A stretch of DNA of 64,000 bases, from assembly GCF_000472865.1 (NCBI RefSeq), contig NZ_AXAP01000016.1, positions 23,084 through 87,083 of the forward strand, given 5' to 3'. Source of the stretch: Bradyrhizobium elkanii WSM2783 (GTDB lineage: Bacteria > Pseudomonadota > Alphaproteobacteria > Rhizobiales > Xanthobacteraceae). Below, piece after piece: positions 50,546 to 59,890 of the stretch; the first letter of the stretch is position 1, and the number at the start of each line of letters is the position of its first letter. Position numbers and translations under genes: made by a program. A model generated the notes under the pieces. It worked only from the letters and a program-made list of their open reading frames with translations, had not been told where the DNA came from and made no database searches.

Positions 50546-52255
50546 CTATTGTGCCGGGGTCAAGCCATGCCTTTCCAGGACCTGTCCCTGTTGGCCCCGG
50601 ATCAGATCAGAGGCTTTTTCGGCGATCATGAGAACACATGCATTTATGTGCCCAGATACGATTGTTGGCATGACTGACGCGTCGACGATCCGAAGCGAGG
50701 TCGCGCCAAGGACGGAAAGCTGGCTGTCCACGACACTCCCGATTCCGCAAGTGCCGCACGGATGGTTTGCGGTGATCGCCGTGCTTCGAATCCACTGTTC
50801 AATATCGCCGTCCGATTGAACGCGCGAAGGTCCGGCTGATTTTCCTGCCAGCGAGGCAACCGCCGGATGAGCGGCCAATTCGAGACCGATTTTTGCACCA
50901 CGCAGCAACGTCGCAAGGTCATCCGGGTGCTCGAGGAATCCGTTGCGGATTCTCGGTGCATCAAGCGGGTTTGTCGATCTCAACGAGACCTCCCCGCGAC
51001 TTTTTGGATGCAGCAATGTTGGACGGATCGCAAAGCCGTCTTCAAAAGCCGGACGAATCCCTGGGAACCAGACGTAGGGCTGAGCGGCCGTTCCCCGAAA
51101 CATGAATTCGATGTCCGGCGCCTCGAGCGAAGGATCGGTCTTGACGAACCCGAAGAGATACCTGGGAAGCATTGTCCCAGGTCCGGTCCCAAATAGATAA
51201 GCTCGGACCAGGGCTAACGAAATTCGGTCAAGGCGCATCGTCCTGTGGAAGGCACCCGGCGTGGGGCGGCTCCAGTTGAACCATGCAGCAAGGTGATCTT
51301 GCAAATTCTGGCCTACCGGCAGATCGATAAGCGTTTCGATCCCAAGAGAGGCGAGATGCTTCGTCGGCCCGATACCCGACAACATGAGCAAATGTGGCGT
51401 GTGATACGCGCCCGCACACAGTATGATCTCTCGATTCGCCATCACGTAGGCGCTTCGCCCACCGCTGACGTACCGTACTCCCACCGCTCGGGTACCCTCA
51501 AAAACGATTTGAGTCGCTTGCGCTCTGGTATGAAGTGCCAGATTTGCGCGCTTCAGCGCGGATCGAAGGTAGGCTGAGGCTGTCGTCTCTCGACGGCCTT
51601 TCCAGGTGGTATTTTGGATTATCCCGAACCCCTCGTGCGTTTCTCCATTGAAGTCGTTCGTGAATGTGAAGCCGAGGTCGCGCGCAGCGGCGAGCCAGGC
51701 GTCGAACAGCGGATCGACTGAGCGCGAGAACTCGACGTGTATCGGCCCCGATCCGCCGCGCAATACGCTTCCTCCTTCCTGCCACGTTTCACAACGTTTG
51801 AAGTAAGGGAGAACATCGCTGTAGGACCATCCTCGGGCGCCCGCGCGAGCCCAGCCGTCATAGTCGGCACGATCGCCGCGCGTGAATGCCATCACGTTGA
51901 TCGAGTGAGATCCGCCCAACACTTTCCCGCGCTTTGCGGGAATCACCCGGCCATTGAGCCCGGCATCAGGCTCGGCCATCAGGCCCCAATCGTAGATCCC
52001 ATACTCATGAAGCTTTCCTAGTCCGATCGGAATGCGGACCAGCGGATTTCGGTCGTATCCACCTGCCTCGAGCAAGAGAACAGTTGAATTGGCATCCTCG
52101 GAGAGACGGCTCGCCAGGACACAGCCCGCGGAGCCTGCTCCAACAACGATATAATCGTACGATCGTCGTTTCAATTTTTCGACGCTCCAGGACTGCGCTC
52201 CGAGGGCGATGCCTGCACCAAGCAGCGCAATGGCCCTGGCGTTAGAAGTAATCAA
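50546..52255 (-). CDS. GMC-family FAD oxidoreductase (choline dehydrogenase-like)
   Basis: 569 residues. Rossmann motif YIVVGAGSAGCVLASRL near residue 34, LLLEAGG, GKVLGGSHSINVMAFTRGDRADYDGW, and the second GMC signature GAYHTPHLLMLSGIGP. The catalytic His is expected in ITANHPCGTCGIGSVVD, and the C-terminal helix LRIVDASVMPTIVSGHINACVLMIAEKASDLI is typical. The first 30 residues contain a short hydrophobic run (ARAIALLGAGIALGAQS) that could be a signal or anchor. Substrates are alcohols; which one cannot be read. Single gene. Confidence 0.92.
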   Translation of the reverse strand: MITSNARAIALLGAGIALGAQSWSVEKLKRRSYDYIVVGAGSAGCVLASRLSEDANSTVLLLEAGGYDRNPLVRIPIGLGKLHEYGIYDWGLMAEPDAGLNGRVIPAKRGKVLGGSHSINVMAFTRGDRADYDGWARAGARGWSYSDVLPYFKRCETWQEGGSVLRGGSGPIHVEFSRSVDPLFDAWLAAARDLGFTFTNDFNGETHEGFGIIQNTTWKGRRETTASAYLRSALKRANLALHTRAQATQIVFEGTRAVGVRYVSGGRSAYVMANREIILCAGAYHTPHLLMLSGIGPTKHLASLGIETLIDLPVGQNLQDHLAAWFNWSRPTPGAFHRTMRLDRISLALVRAYLFGTGPGTMLPRYLFGFVKTDPSLEAPDIEFMFRGTAAQPYVWFPGIRPAFEDGFAIRPTLLHPKSRGEVSLRSTNPLDAPRIRNGFLEHPDDLATLLRGAKIGLELAAHPAVASLAGKSAGPSRVQSDGDIEQWIRSTAITANHPCGTCGIGSVVDSQLSVLGATSLRIVDASVMPTIVSGHINACVLMIAEKASDLIRGQQGQVLERHGLTPAQ

Positions 52256-52346
52256 TCAAGAAGAGCCAACAAGCCCGACACCGCAGCGTTCGATGCCGAT
52301 CTCCGACCATTAGTATGTTTCAGCTGTAACGGGAACGTGCGCCCGG

Positions 52347-53597
52347 TCAGGCGAGCTCGATGCGGATGCCTTTGGCGCCGTTGAGCAGCCGCCGCAAATG
52401 ATAGCTGGCGAGCGGATCGTCGGCATGCGTTCCGACCAGTGCGGCGAAAGCCGGCATGGCCGCGGCGTCACCCGACTCGAGCTTGGCAAAGGCGACCGCA
52501 TATTGCGTCGTGGCCGGCGCATCGAATCTTGCTGCCGATAAAGGCTCGTGGGCGCGCAAAGGCTCGCTACGTCCGCGCAGGACAAGATCGCCGATCGGTC
52601 GTCCCTTGAAGTCCTGTGCCGCGTTTGCGACCGCGTCACTGACGCAGATCCGCGTGCCCAGCGCCTTGTTCGCGGCTTCCAGCCTGGCGGCGGTGTTGAT
52701 CGTGTCGCCGTAGGCGGTGTAATCGAAGAAGCGGTTGCCGCCGAAATTGCCGACCAGCGCCGGGCCGGCGTGCACGCCGATCCGTGTGGCGCCGAAATTC
52801 ACGCCTCTCTCTTTCCAACGCCCGCGAAACGCTTCCGCCCATTCATCGAGCGCCTGCGCGCAGGCAATCGCACGGGTCGCATAGTCGGGCTGGTCGCCGG
52901 GTGCATTGAACAGCACCTGGATGGCATCACCGATCACTTTCGCCACCGTTCCCTCATGCGCGAAGACGACATCCGTCAGGCCGCCGACATACTCGTTGAG
53001 CAGTTCCGCCAGCACCTCGGGTACGGCCGTCTCGACCAGCGAGGTAAAGCCCGTGATATCGGTGAAGATCACGGCGACCTTGCGCCAGCGCACCTCCATG
53101 TCGTTGCCGTCGTCCCCGGCGGCAAGGCGCTTGGCGAGCTCGGGCGAGAAATAGCGCGACAGCGAGGCGTGGGCGCGCTCCGCTTCCATCTGGCGGCGGC
53201 GTGCCTCGCGCAGGACTTCGATGTGACGCATCGTCTTTTCGATCGTCATCTCCAGGTCGGCGAAATCGATGGGCTTGGTGATGAAGTCGAATGCGCCGCG
53301 ATTCATCGCGGTGCGGATGTTGCTCATGTCGCCATAGGCCGAGACGATGATGGTCGACTTCTTGTCCTCTGCCTCCTGCAGTTTTGCCAGCAGTGACAGG
53401 CCATCCATGCGCGGCATGTTGATGTCGGAGACGACAAGATCGACATGGGGATGCTGCTCGATCGACTGAAGGGCTTCAAGCCCGTCACGCGCGAAGACGA
53501 AGCTCACCAGTCCGTCGCGGATCTGCCGGCGGAATTTCTGGAGCACGAGCGCCTCCAGATCCGGCTCGTCGTCGACTACGAGAATGGTGGCGGTCAT
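52347..53597 (-). CDS. Receiver domain fused to a class III adenylate cyclase
   Basis: 416 residues. Receiver 1-120 with acidic pair Asp9/Asp10, phospho-acceptor Asp58 (VVSDINMP) and the conserved Lys in ITKPIDF. A short helical linker (about 125-160) leads to the class III cyclase at about 165-340: VAVIFTDITGFTSLVE (metal Asp), AKVIGDAIQVLF (Lys that favours ATP, second Asp), YTAYGDTINTAARLEA (transition-state Asn and Arg). The active-site residues suggest that it makes cAMP. Its start overlaps the stop of the receiver gene by four bases (ATGA). Last in the cluster. Confidence 0.92.
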   Translation of the reverse strand: MTATILVVDDEPDLEALVLQKFRRQIRDGLVSFVFARDGLEALQSIEQHPHVDLVVSDINMPRMDGLSLLAKLQEAEDKKSTIIVSAYGDMSNIRTAMNRGAFDFITKPIDFADLEMTIEKTMRHIEVLREARRRQMEAERAHASLSRYFSPELAKRLAAGDDGNDMEVRWRKVAVIFTDITGFTSLVETAVPEVLAELLNEYVGGLTDVVFAHEGTVAKVIGDAIQVLFNAPGDQPDYATRAIACAQALDEWAEAFRGRWKERGVNFGATRIGVHAGPALVGNFGGNRFFDYTAYGDTINTAARLEAANKALGTRICVSDAVANAAQDFKGRPIGDLVLRGRSEPLRAHEPLSAARFDAPATTQYAVAFAKLESGDAAAMPAFAALVGTHADDPLASYHLRRLLNGAKGIRIELA

Positions 53598-53983
53598 GCG
53601 GATCGTTCCAGCCTCGCGTCGATCTCCTGGCGGACCTGGCTGAAGTCGATCGGCTTGGTCAAGAGGTCGTCCGCGCCTCGCTCCAGCGCCTTCTTGCGCG
53701 TCGCGGCATCTCCGTAGGCCGTAATCATGATCACGGGAACGTCAGGCCGCCGGGCGCGGACCTCCGGCAGCATCTCGAGCCCGCTCATCCCGGGCATGTT
53801 GATGTCGGAGAAGATCAGGATCAGCGAGTGCTCGCCGACGTCGGATATGCGGGTCAGGGCCTCCGACGCCGTCCCGGCAAAATCCATCACAAAGCGCTGG
53901 GCGCGAAGATCGCGGCGAAATTGCTGGCGGAACAAGGCCTCCACATCGGGCTCGTCATCCACCACCAGGACCATCACACTCAC
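53594..53983 (-). CDS. Single-domain response regulator
   Basis: 129 residues, receiver only: LVVDDEPDVEAL, a phospho-acceptor Asp in FSDINMPGMSG, Thr in MITAYGD and Lys in TKPIDFS. There is no output domain. Overlaps the downstream cyclase gene by four bases and lies 3 bp after the histidine kinase stop, so kinase, receiver and cyclase form one transcript. Likely a phosphate shuttle or competing receiver in the same relay. Confidence 0.93.
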   Translation of the reverse strand: MSVMVLVVDDEPDVEALFRQQFRRDLRAQRFVMDFAGTASEALTRISDVGEHSLILIFSDINMPGMSGLEMLPEVRARRPDVPVIMITAYGDAATRKKALERGADDLLTKPIDFSQVRQEIDARLERSA

Positions 53984-53985
53984 GG

Positions 53986-56900
53986 CTAACCTCTGTTACT
54001 ATCCGAAAAATTACTTCTGCGCGGCAACAGGATGGTGAACTCGGTAAACGCGCCGGGTTCGGTCTCGACATTGATCGTGCCGCCATGCTGCTTGACGATG
54101 ATGTCATGGCTCATGGAAAGTCCGAGGCCGGTGCCTTCCCCTGCCGGCTTGGTCGTGAAGAACGGGTTGAACATCTTCTCCTTTACCTCGGGCGGAATGC
54201 CGACGCCGTTGTCGCGGATGCGGATTTCGACGTATTCGCCACGGCTGAGTGTGCTGGCGCTGACCTCCGGTTCAAATCCTGGACCATTTTCGCTGCCCCG
54301 CTTGGCGACCGCATAAAAGCCGTTCGAAATCAGGTTCAGCAGCACACGCGTGATCTCCTGCGGGAACACCTCGGCCGTGCCGGCATCCGGGTCGAGGTCG
54401 CACCTGAGGGTCACGTTGAACCGCGGCTTCTCGGCGCGCGCGCCGTGATAAGCGAGGTTGAGACTCTCCTCCACAAGCGCGTTCACGTCGGTCGGCCGGT
54501 GCTCACCGCCGCCCTCCCGCGAATGTAGGAGCATGTTCTTGACGATGGAATCGGCGCGTTTGCCGTGCTGCACGATTTTTTGCAGATTGCCCCTCAGGAG
54601 CCCGCTCAGTTCATCGACCTCGTCGCGGACGCTGTCGGCGAGTGACGCTGATGCCAGCAGATCGCTCAGCTCGCCCGTCAGTTCCGCGGAAAGTGCGGCA
54701 AAATTGTTGACGAAGTTGAGCGGATTCTTGATCTCGTGCGCGATGCCGGCCGTGAGCTGACCAAGGGAGGCGAGCTTTTCGGTCTGGATCAGGCGATCCT
54801 GCGCGGCGCGCAGATCGTCGAGGGACTTTGCAAGTTCCCGGGTGCGGGCCTGCACCTGCTCGAACAGCCGCACATTGCCGATTGCGATCACGGCCTGATC
54901 GGCGAAAGTCTGCAAAAGTGCAATCTGCTTGTCGGTAAACGGGTGCACCTCGTTGCGGCGAAGCACGATCGCGCCGATGCTCTCGTTTTCCCGCAGCAGC
55001 GGCACGCTCAAGATGGTGCGGTGTCCCATTTGAAGCGCAAGCTCGCGGCCTTCCGGAAAGTCAGTTTGCTCGTCACGGAGATCGGCGACATGCACAGGGG
55101 TCTGGTCGACGAAGGCGCGGCCCGCAGTCCAGTTGCGATTGATCGGCCATTTCTCAAGGGGAATGGGAATCGGCCCGTGATGAGCGCTGAATCGCAGATC
55201 GTTGCCGTCCTTTAGCGCCACGGCGGCGTCGTAGGCATCGCAAAGCTCGCAGGCGCTGTCGACGATTGCCTTCAATGCCGGTCCGACATCTGTCGGCGAG
55301 GACGCAATCACTTTCAGGATGTTGGCGCTGCCGGTCTGATAGGTGAGGGCTTCCTGCAGATCGCGGGTCTTGGCCTGCACTTCGTTGAACAGCCGCGTGT
55401 TTTCGATGGCGATCACGGCCTGATCGGCAAACGTCCTGAGCAGGGCGATCTGGTTGTCGGCGAACGGGCCCGCTTCGGCGCGCGAAACACCGATCGTGCC
55501 GATCGCAACGCCTTCGCGCAGCATCGGCACGACAATGATGCTTCGATATCCTCTGGCGCGCGCCATCTCCTTGACGGCCTGGGAGACATCGGGTTCGGTT
55601 TCGATATCGTTGCGAAATGCGATGGTTGAACTCTGTGCGACCCGGCTGTGAATCCCCGGGGACGTCAGCGGGGTAGGGAACGAATTCTCTATCTCCCTGT
55701 CCCCGGCTTCGCTTCCCGCCGTGTGGGCTGCCAGATGAAGCATGTCATCCACAACGCGCGTGACGAGCGCCGTCTGGCCGCCGAGCAGCCGCTTCGCACT
55801 TTCGGCGATGGCGTCGAATACCGGCTGTACGTCGGTTGGCGAGCTCGCGATGACGTTGAGAATGTCGGCGGTCGCCGTCTGCCGCTCCAGCGCTTCCCTT
55901 GTCGCGTTGAACAGGCCGACATTCTTGATCGCGATCACCGCCTGGTCGGCGAAGGTCTGCAACAGCCGGACCTGGTGCTCGCCGAACGCGCCGGTCGCCC
56001 GGCGCGTGGTGATGATGATGCCGATGACCTCGCCCTCGCTGACCAGCGGGGCGAACAACATGCTGCGATAGCCGCGCGCACGCGCGATATCCCGTGCGGC
56101 CGGCTCGAGCTCGGTGTCGGGCAGTTGCGCGGCCGTACCATCAGCCACGAGCTGGTAGGGCGGGAATTGAGCGAAGGGCATTGGAAACGCCGCCTGCAGC
56201 GCAAGGTCACCGCCAGGATCGGTCGGGGTGAAGGCCGCCAGATGGGCCGCGCCGCCCGCATAGCGAAGCACCGCGGTGGAAAAGCCGCCGATCAGCCGGT
56301 TGGCGTTGGCCGCGATGGCCTCGAACACCGGCTGCACGTCGGACGGCGAACCTGCCATCACATTCAGGATATCGGCGGTGGCGGTCTGCCGCTCCAGCGC
56401 TTCCCGCGTCTCGTTGAACAGACGCGCGTTCTCGATCGCGATCGCGGCCTGATCGGCGAAGGTCTGCAGCAACTGCACGTGGTCAGCGGCAAACGCGCCC
56501 GGCTCGGCACGCGTGACGCTGATCATGCCGACGGTCGTTCCCCTGTTCATCAGCGGCATGAACAGGACGCTGCGGAAACCGCGCAGCCTTGCCAGCTCCT
56601 TGTTCAGTTGCGGGACGTCGTCGGCCTCGCTGTCCGGAAACTGAACCGTCTTGCCATCGCGAACCAGGGCAAAGGTCGGAAAGTCTGCGATCTGTCGCGG
56701 GAATGATGACTTCAATCCCTCGTCCGCCTCCAGGCTGATCGGCGTGAACGCCACCAGATGCAGCTCGTCGCCGATGAATTGGAGCACGGTCGCGGAGAAG
56801 GCGCCGAGCAGGCGCTTGGAGCTGGACGCGATGGCCTCGAACACCGGCCGGGCATCGGACGGGGAGGCTGCGATGGTGCGCAGGATCGCCGCGCCCGCGC

Positions 56901-57033
56901 TCTGGCGATCACGCGCTACCGCAAGCTCGCTTTGCAGGCGTGCATTCTCCGCGGCACCGGATCGCAATTGCTGCTCGAGCTCGTCGATCCTGCGCCTCAG
57001 CTCGGCGGCGATATCCTGGGAAAGCGCGGTCAT
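53986..57033 (-). CDS. Histidine kinase with four GAF domains
   Basis: 1015 residues from MTALSQDIAAEL, with no transmembrane segment, so cytosolic. Four related GAF modules of about 170 residues each begin with a version of TADILNVIASSPTDVQPVFDAIA (first three with VxPVFEAIA, the fourth with ALKAIVDSACELCDAYDAA), separated by coiled-coil joints such as ETREALERQTA. The kinase core has H-box SLGQLTAGIAHEIKNPLNFVNNF, then N-box (LLNLISNGFYAVAK) and G-boxes (DNGVGIPPEV, GEGTGLGLS). The repeated modules share DNA identity, pointing to internal duplication. Ligand of the GAFs is unknown. Confidence 0.92.
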   Translation of the reverse strand: MTALSQDIAAELRRRIDELEQQLRSGAAENARLQSELAVARDRQSAGAAILRTIAASPSDARPVFEAIASSSKRLLGAFSATVLQFIGDELHLVAFTPISLEADEGLKSSFPRQIADFPTFALVRDGKTVQFPDSEADDVPQLNKELARLRGFRSVLFMPLMNRGTTVGMISVTRAEPGAFAADHVQLLQTFADQAAIAIENARLFNETREALERQTATADILNVMAGSPSDVQPVFEAIAANANRLIGGFSTAVLRYAGGAAHLAAFTPTDPGGDLALQAAFPMPFAQFPPYQLVADGTAAQLPDTELEPAARDIARARGYRSMLFAPLVSEGEVIGIIITTRRATGAFGEHQVRLLQTFADQAVIAIKNVGLFNATREALERQTATADILNVIASSPTDVQPVFDAIAESAKRLLGGQTALVTRVVDDMLHLAAHTAGSEAGDREIENSFPTPLTSPGIHSRVAQSSTIAFRNDIETEPDVSQAVKEMARARGYRSIIVVPMLREGVAIGTIGVSRAEAGPFADNQIALLRTFADQAVIAIENTRLFNEVQAKTRDLQEALTYQTGSANILKVIASSPTDVGPALKAIVDSACELCDAYDAAVALKDGNDLRFSAHHGPIPIPLEKWPINRNWTAGRAFVDQTPVHVADLRDEQTDFPEGRELALQMGHRTILSVPLLRENESIGAIVLRRNEVHPFTDKQIALLQTFADQAVIAIGNVRLFEQVQARTRELAKSLDDLRAAQDRLIQTEKLASLGQLTAGIAHEIKNPLNFVNNFAALSAELTGELSDLLASASLADSVRDEVDELSGLLRGNLQKIVQHGKRADSIVKNMLLHSREGGGEHRPTDVNALVEESLNLAYHGARAEKPRFNVTLRCDLDPDAGTAEVFPQEITRVLLNLISNGFYAVAKRGSENGPGFEPEVSASTLSRGEYVEIRIRDNGVGIPPEVKEKMFNPFFTTKPAGEGTGLGLSMSHDIIVKQHGGTINVETEPGAFTEFTILLPRRSNFSDSNRG

Positions 57034-57179
57034 TCGTGATCCGGTTCGGCGTCGCTGCGCGAGCAGGCGCACTGCGCGGCCGACGGAGGCCGGCCTGCCT
57101 ATTGCCGCATTATCACATTCCGCCCGGCCGGGGGCCAGTGCCCGCAAGCTGCCGGCATCTGCGCTCGAAAACGCTCCGG

Positions 57180-57713
57180 TCACTTCACTTGGCGTTTTTC
57201 CAGCTTTCGGGCCAAAGTCCGGCGGTGCATGCCGAGCCGCCTTGCGGCCTCGGAGATGTTGAAATCGGCTTCGATCAGGGTCTGGTGAATGCGTTCCCAT
57301 TCCAGGGTCTTGATCGAGGTGGGACGCGCGGCCACCTCGATATCGGCGTTGCCCTCCGCCTTGCGGAAGGCGGCTTCGATATCGTCTGTGTTCGAGGGCT
57401 TGGCGAGATAATGGCAGGCGCCGAGCTTGATGGCTTCCACCGCGGTGGCGATGCTGGCAAATCCGGTCAGCACGACGATCAGCATCTCGGGATCGTGCGC
57501 ATGCAGCGCTTCCACGCAGGCCAGCCCCGAGGCGCCGCCCAGCTTGAGATCCACTACGGCATAGCCGGGGGTTTTCTCTTCAAGCACTTTCCGGGCCTCG
57601 TCGAGCGAGGCCGCCACGACGACCTGATAGTCGCGCCGCTCGAACGAACGTTTCAGGGTGCGGGCAAAGCCTTCTTCGTCTTCCACGATCAAAAGCAGCC
57701 GTTCATCCGTCAA
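57180..57713 (-). CDS. regA: RegA/PrrA/ActR-type response regulator
   Basis: 177 residues from TTG 57713; GGAGG lies 6-11 bases upstream and decides it. The frame is open 22 codons more. The receiver begins LLLIVEDEEGFARTLKRSFERRDYQV, with phospho-acceptor Asp in AVVDLKLGG. The DNA-binding end is short, IHQTLIEADFNISEAARRLGMHRRTLARKLEKRQV, the Fis-like helix-turn-helix of the RegA family. The gene overlaps the regB stop by 11 bp. It is not certain that this is the main RegA of the cell; a separate regSR copy may exist elsewhere. Confidence 0.92.
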   Translation of the reverse strand: MTDERLLLIVEDEEGFARTLKRSFERRDYQVVVAASLDEARKVLEEKTPGYAVVDLKLGGASGLACVEALHAHDPEMLIVVLTGFASIATAVEAIKLGACHYLAKPSNTDDIEAAFRKAEGNADIEVAARPTSIKTLEWERIHQTLIEADFNISEAARRLGMHRRTLARKLEKRQVK

Positions 57714-59040
57714 GGCTGCCTCCGATCGCAAGCGTTGCCAGGGGCAGTTCGAGGCTGATGGTTGCGCCTCCCTCTGCATTGTTTCGCGCCGTCACGACCC
57801 CGCCGAGCTTGCGCACGACATTGACGACCAGGAACAGGCCGAGGCCGCTTCCCGGGCGGCCCTTGCTCGACTGATAGGGCTTGCCCAACTGCGCCAGCAT
57901 TTCCGGCGCAAAGCCCGGTCCGCGATCGGTGACCGACAGCATAAGCCGGTCGTCGGCGCGCTCGGCCGCAAGTTCGATCCAGTCGCGCGACACTTCGGCG
58001 GAATTGTCGAGCACGTTGAAGATCGCCTGTTTGAGCGCGACCTCGGAGACAACAGGCAGGTCGGTGCCGAACTCGTTCCGGAAGTACAGCGTAGCCGACG
58101 GGCGCGTGGTGCGCCACTCCTGGACCAGCGCCGCGAGAAATGCAGTTACAGTCGTCGGCGACGATTCTTCGCCGCGCGCCTCGCCGGCCGAGACGAGAAT
58201 GCCCGTGACGATCGACTTGCACCGCTGCAGCGACGTCTCCATCTCGAACAGATCGTCCGAGAGCTCCGGATTCGACGTGAGGGCCGGCATGCGGCGCCAG
58301 TCGCTCAGGATCACCGACAGCGACGCCAGCGGAGTGCCGAGCTCATGGGCCGCCCCGGACGCGAGCAGGCCCATGCGGACGATGTGATCCTGCTCGGCGG
58401 CATGCTGGCGCAGCGCCGCCAAATTCGCATCGCGTTTCCGCAGGTTGCGGTTGATGCGCGTCACGAACACCACGAGCAGGACGGCATTGAGCGCAAAGCC
58501 GATGAACATGCCGGCAACATGAAGGCTGAACGGATCGCTGAAGCCGTACTGCGGCAGCCCGAGCGGGCGATAGGCGACGGTCAGCCCGGCGAAGCTCAAA
58601 CAAGCCAGCCCGACCAGCGACCAGGTCGAGCGCGCATCGAGCAGGACCGCGCCGAGGGTGACCTGCAGAAGGTAGAGCGATGTGAACGGATTGGTCGCCC
58701 CGCCGCTCAGATAGAGCTGGCAGGTCAATGCAGCGACGTCGAGCATCAGCGCGAGCAGGAGTTCGCGATTGTTGATCTCCGTCCGGTAGCGCACCCAGAC
58801 CAGGCTCAACAGGTTGAGCGCCACGAGGGCTGCGATCACGCCGGCCATCGGCAGGATCGGCAGCGCGATGCCGAGCCATTGATCGACGAACGCGATCGTC
58901 ACGATCTGGCCGATCACCGCGGTCCAGCGGAGCTGGATCAGCAGCGCCATGTTCTTGCGGTTGGTCGTGTCGTCGGTCGATTTTGGCGCATCCAGCGCGA
59001 CCGGGGCTGTGCCGGCGCCGGCCTTCGCCGGCTCCGTCAT
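57703..59040 (-). CDS. regB: RegB/PrrB/ActS-type redox-sensing histidine kinase
   Basis: 445 residues from ATG 59040 (an in-frame ATG at 59094, inside SURF1, is possible). Six hydrophobic segments occupy the first 200 residues. The quinone-site motif GGATNPF (58684-58704) and the redox Cys in QRCKSI (58210-58227) are conserved. The kinase H-box is GAAHELGTPLASLSVI, followed by N- and G-boxes (NVLDNSAEV, GRPGSGLGLFLV). RegB phosphorylates RegA in response to quinone redox state. Its place right after the quinol oxidase genes is telling. Confidence 0.9.
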   Translation of the reverse strand: MTEPAKAGAGTAPVALDAPKSTDDTTNRKNMALLIQLRWTAVIGQIVTIAFVDQWLGIALPILPMAGVIAALVALNLLSLVWVRYRTEINNRELLLALMLDVAALTCQLYLSGGATNPFTSLYLLQVTLGAVLLDARSTWSLVGLACLSFAGLTVAYRPLGLPQYGFSDPFSLHVAGMFIGFALNAVLLVVFVTRINRNLRKRDANLAALRQHAAEQDHIVRMGLLASGAAHELGTPLASLSVILSDWRRMPALTSNPELSDDLFEMETSLQRCKSIVTGILVSAGEARGEESSPTTVTAFLAALVQEWRTTRPSATLYFRNEFGTDLPVVSEVALKQAIFNVLDNSAEVSRDWIELAAERADDRLMLSVTDRGPGFAPEMLAQLGKPYQSSKGRPGSGLGLFLVVNVVRKLGGVVTARNNAEGGATISLELPLATLAIGGSLDG

Positions 59041-59065
59041 GGCCTCGCCCGCCGTTTTCCCGTGG

Positions 59066-59890
59066 TCATGCTGATCCGATATGCGCTCGAGCATCTGGGC
59101 CCGTCTTGCGAGATAAATTGCGTGCGGCGGCCACCAGGCTCCGCACGGCATCGCGCCGCGCATCGAAGTCGCGGACATGGTCCCTGACGCGCAAAGCGCG
59201 CAGGAGTGCGGCCGCCAGCATAATGGCCATGGCGAACCATGTCAGCGCGTAAATCAGATGGTTGTTTGGGAACCTGACGACGGTCAGCCCGCCGATCGGA
59301 TAGCCGCCGCCGTTCGGGGTCGCGTCTGCATCGACGAAGAACGGTGCGACCTGCGACAGTCCGCGCGCCGCGGCGATCGCTGCGACGTCGCGGGAATACC
59401 AGCGGTTTGCGGCCGGGTCGTTGCTGCGCAGGAAGCCGCCCTTTGGCTCGGTGATCCGCAGCAGGCCGGTAACGCTCACTATTCCGGGCGGGTTTCCCTC
59501 GCGCCGTGTTGAGGGCTCCCGCCGCTCCGGGGGAACAAAGCCGCGATTGACCAGGACCGCGGCGCCGTCCGTCGTCTGCAGCGGCGTCAGGACCCAGAAG
59601 CCGCGGCCATAGTCGGTCACCGCCGCCACCAGCGTCTCGCGCTCATGCAGGAAGTGGCCGCTGACGGTCACCCGCCGGTATTCGTCGCTCGACGCGGTAA
59701 TCGTGTGCCACGACGAGGGCGCGGGGATCGGCTGAGGGGCTGCATGCTGGCGCTGCTCGACCCGGTCGATCAGTGCCAGCTTCCATGTCCTGCGCTCAAG
59801 CTGCCACACGCCGAGCGCGGTCAGCGCGACCACGCCCAGCGCCGCAAGGGCGACCAGCAGCAGCGAGAGGGCAGATGGGCGCACCGTCAC
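59066..59890 (-). CDS. SURF1 family oxidase assembly protein
   Basis: 274 residues, two transmembrane segments at the ends (about 8-28 and 219-240), as in SURF1. Family signs are GVWQLERRTWK near the N-terminus, the VSGHFLHERE strand and VLVNRGFVPPERRE. SURF1 delivers haem a to oxidases. GTG 59890 overlaps the cyoD stop by four bases (GTGA). A cyo-linked SURF1 is known from Paracoccus, where it serves the ba3 quinol oxidase, so the enzyme here may carry haem A. Confidence 0.92.
   Translation of the reverse strand: MTVRPSALSLLLVALAALGVVALTALGVWQLERRTWKLALIDRVEQRQHAAPQPIPAPSSWHTITASSDEYRRVTVSGHFLHERETLVAAVTDYGRGFWVLTPLQTTDGAAVLVNRGFVPPERREPSTRREGNPPGIVSVTGLLRITEPKGGFLRSNDPAANRWYSRDVAAIAAARGLSQVAPFFVDADATPNGGGYPIGGLTVVRFPNNHLIYALTWFAMAIMLAAALLRALRVRDHVRDFDARRDAVRSLVAAARNLSRKTGPDARAHIGSA

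Noticed and set aside
57658..59187. 509-codon plus-strand frame opposite regB
   Set aside because: RegB motifs on the minus strand are complete; this frame has only Arg/His-rich low-complexity text.
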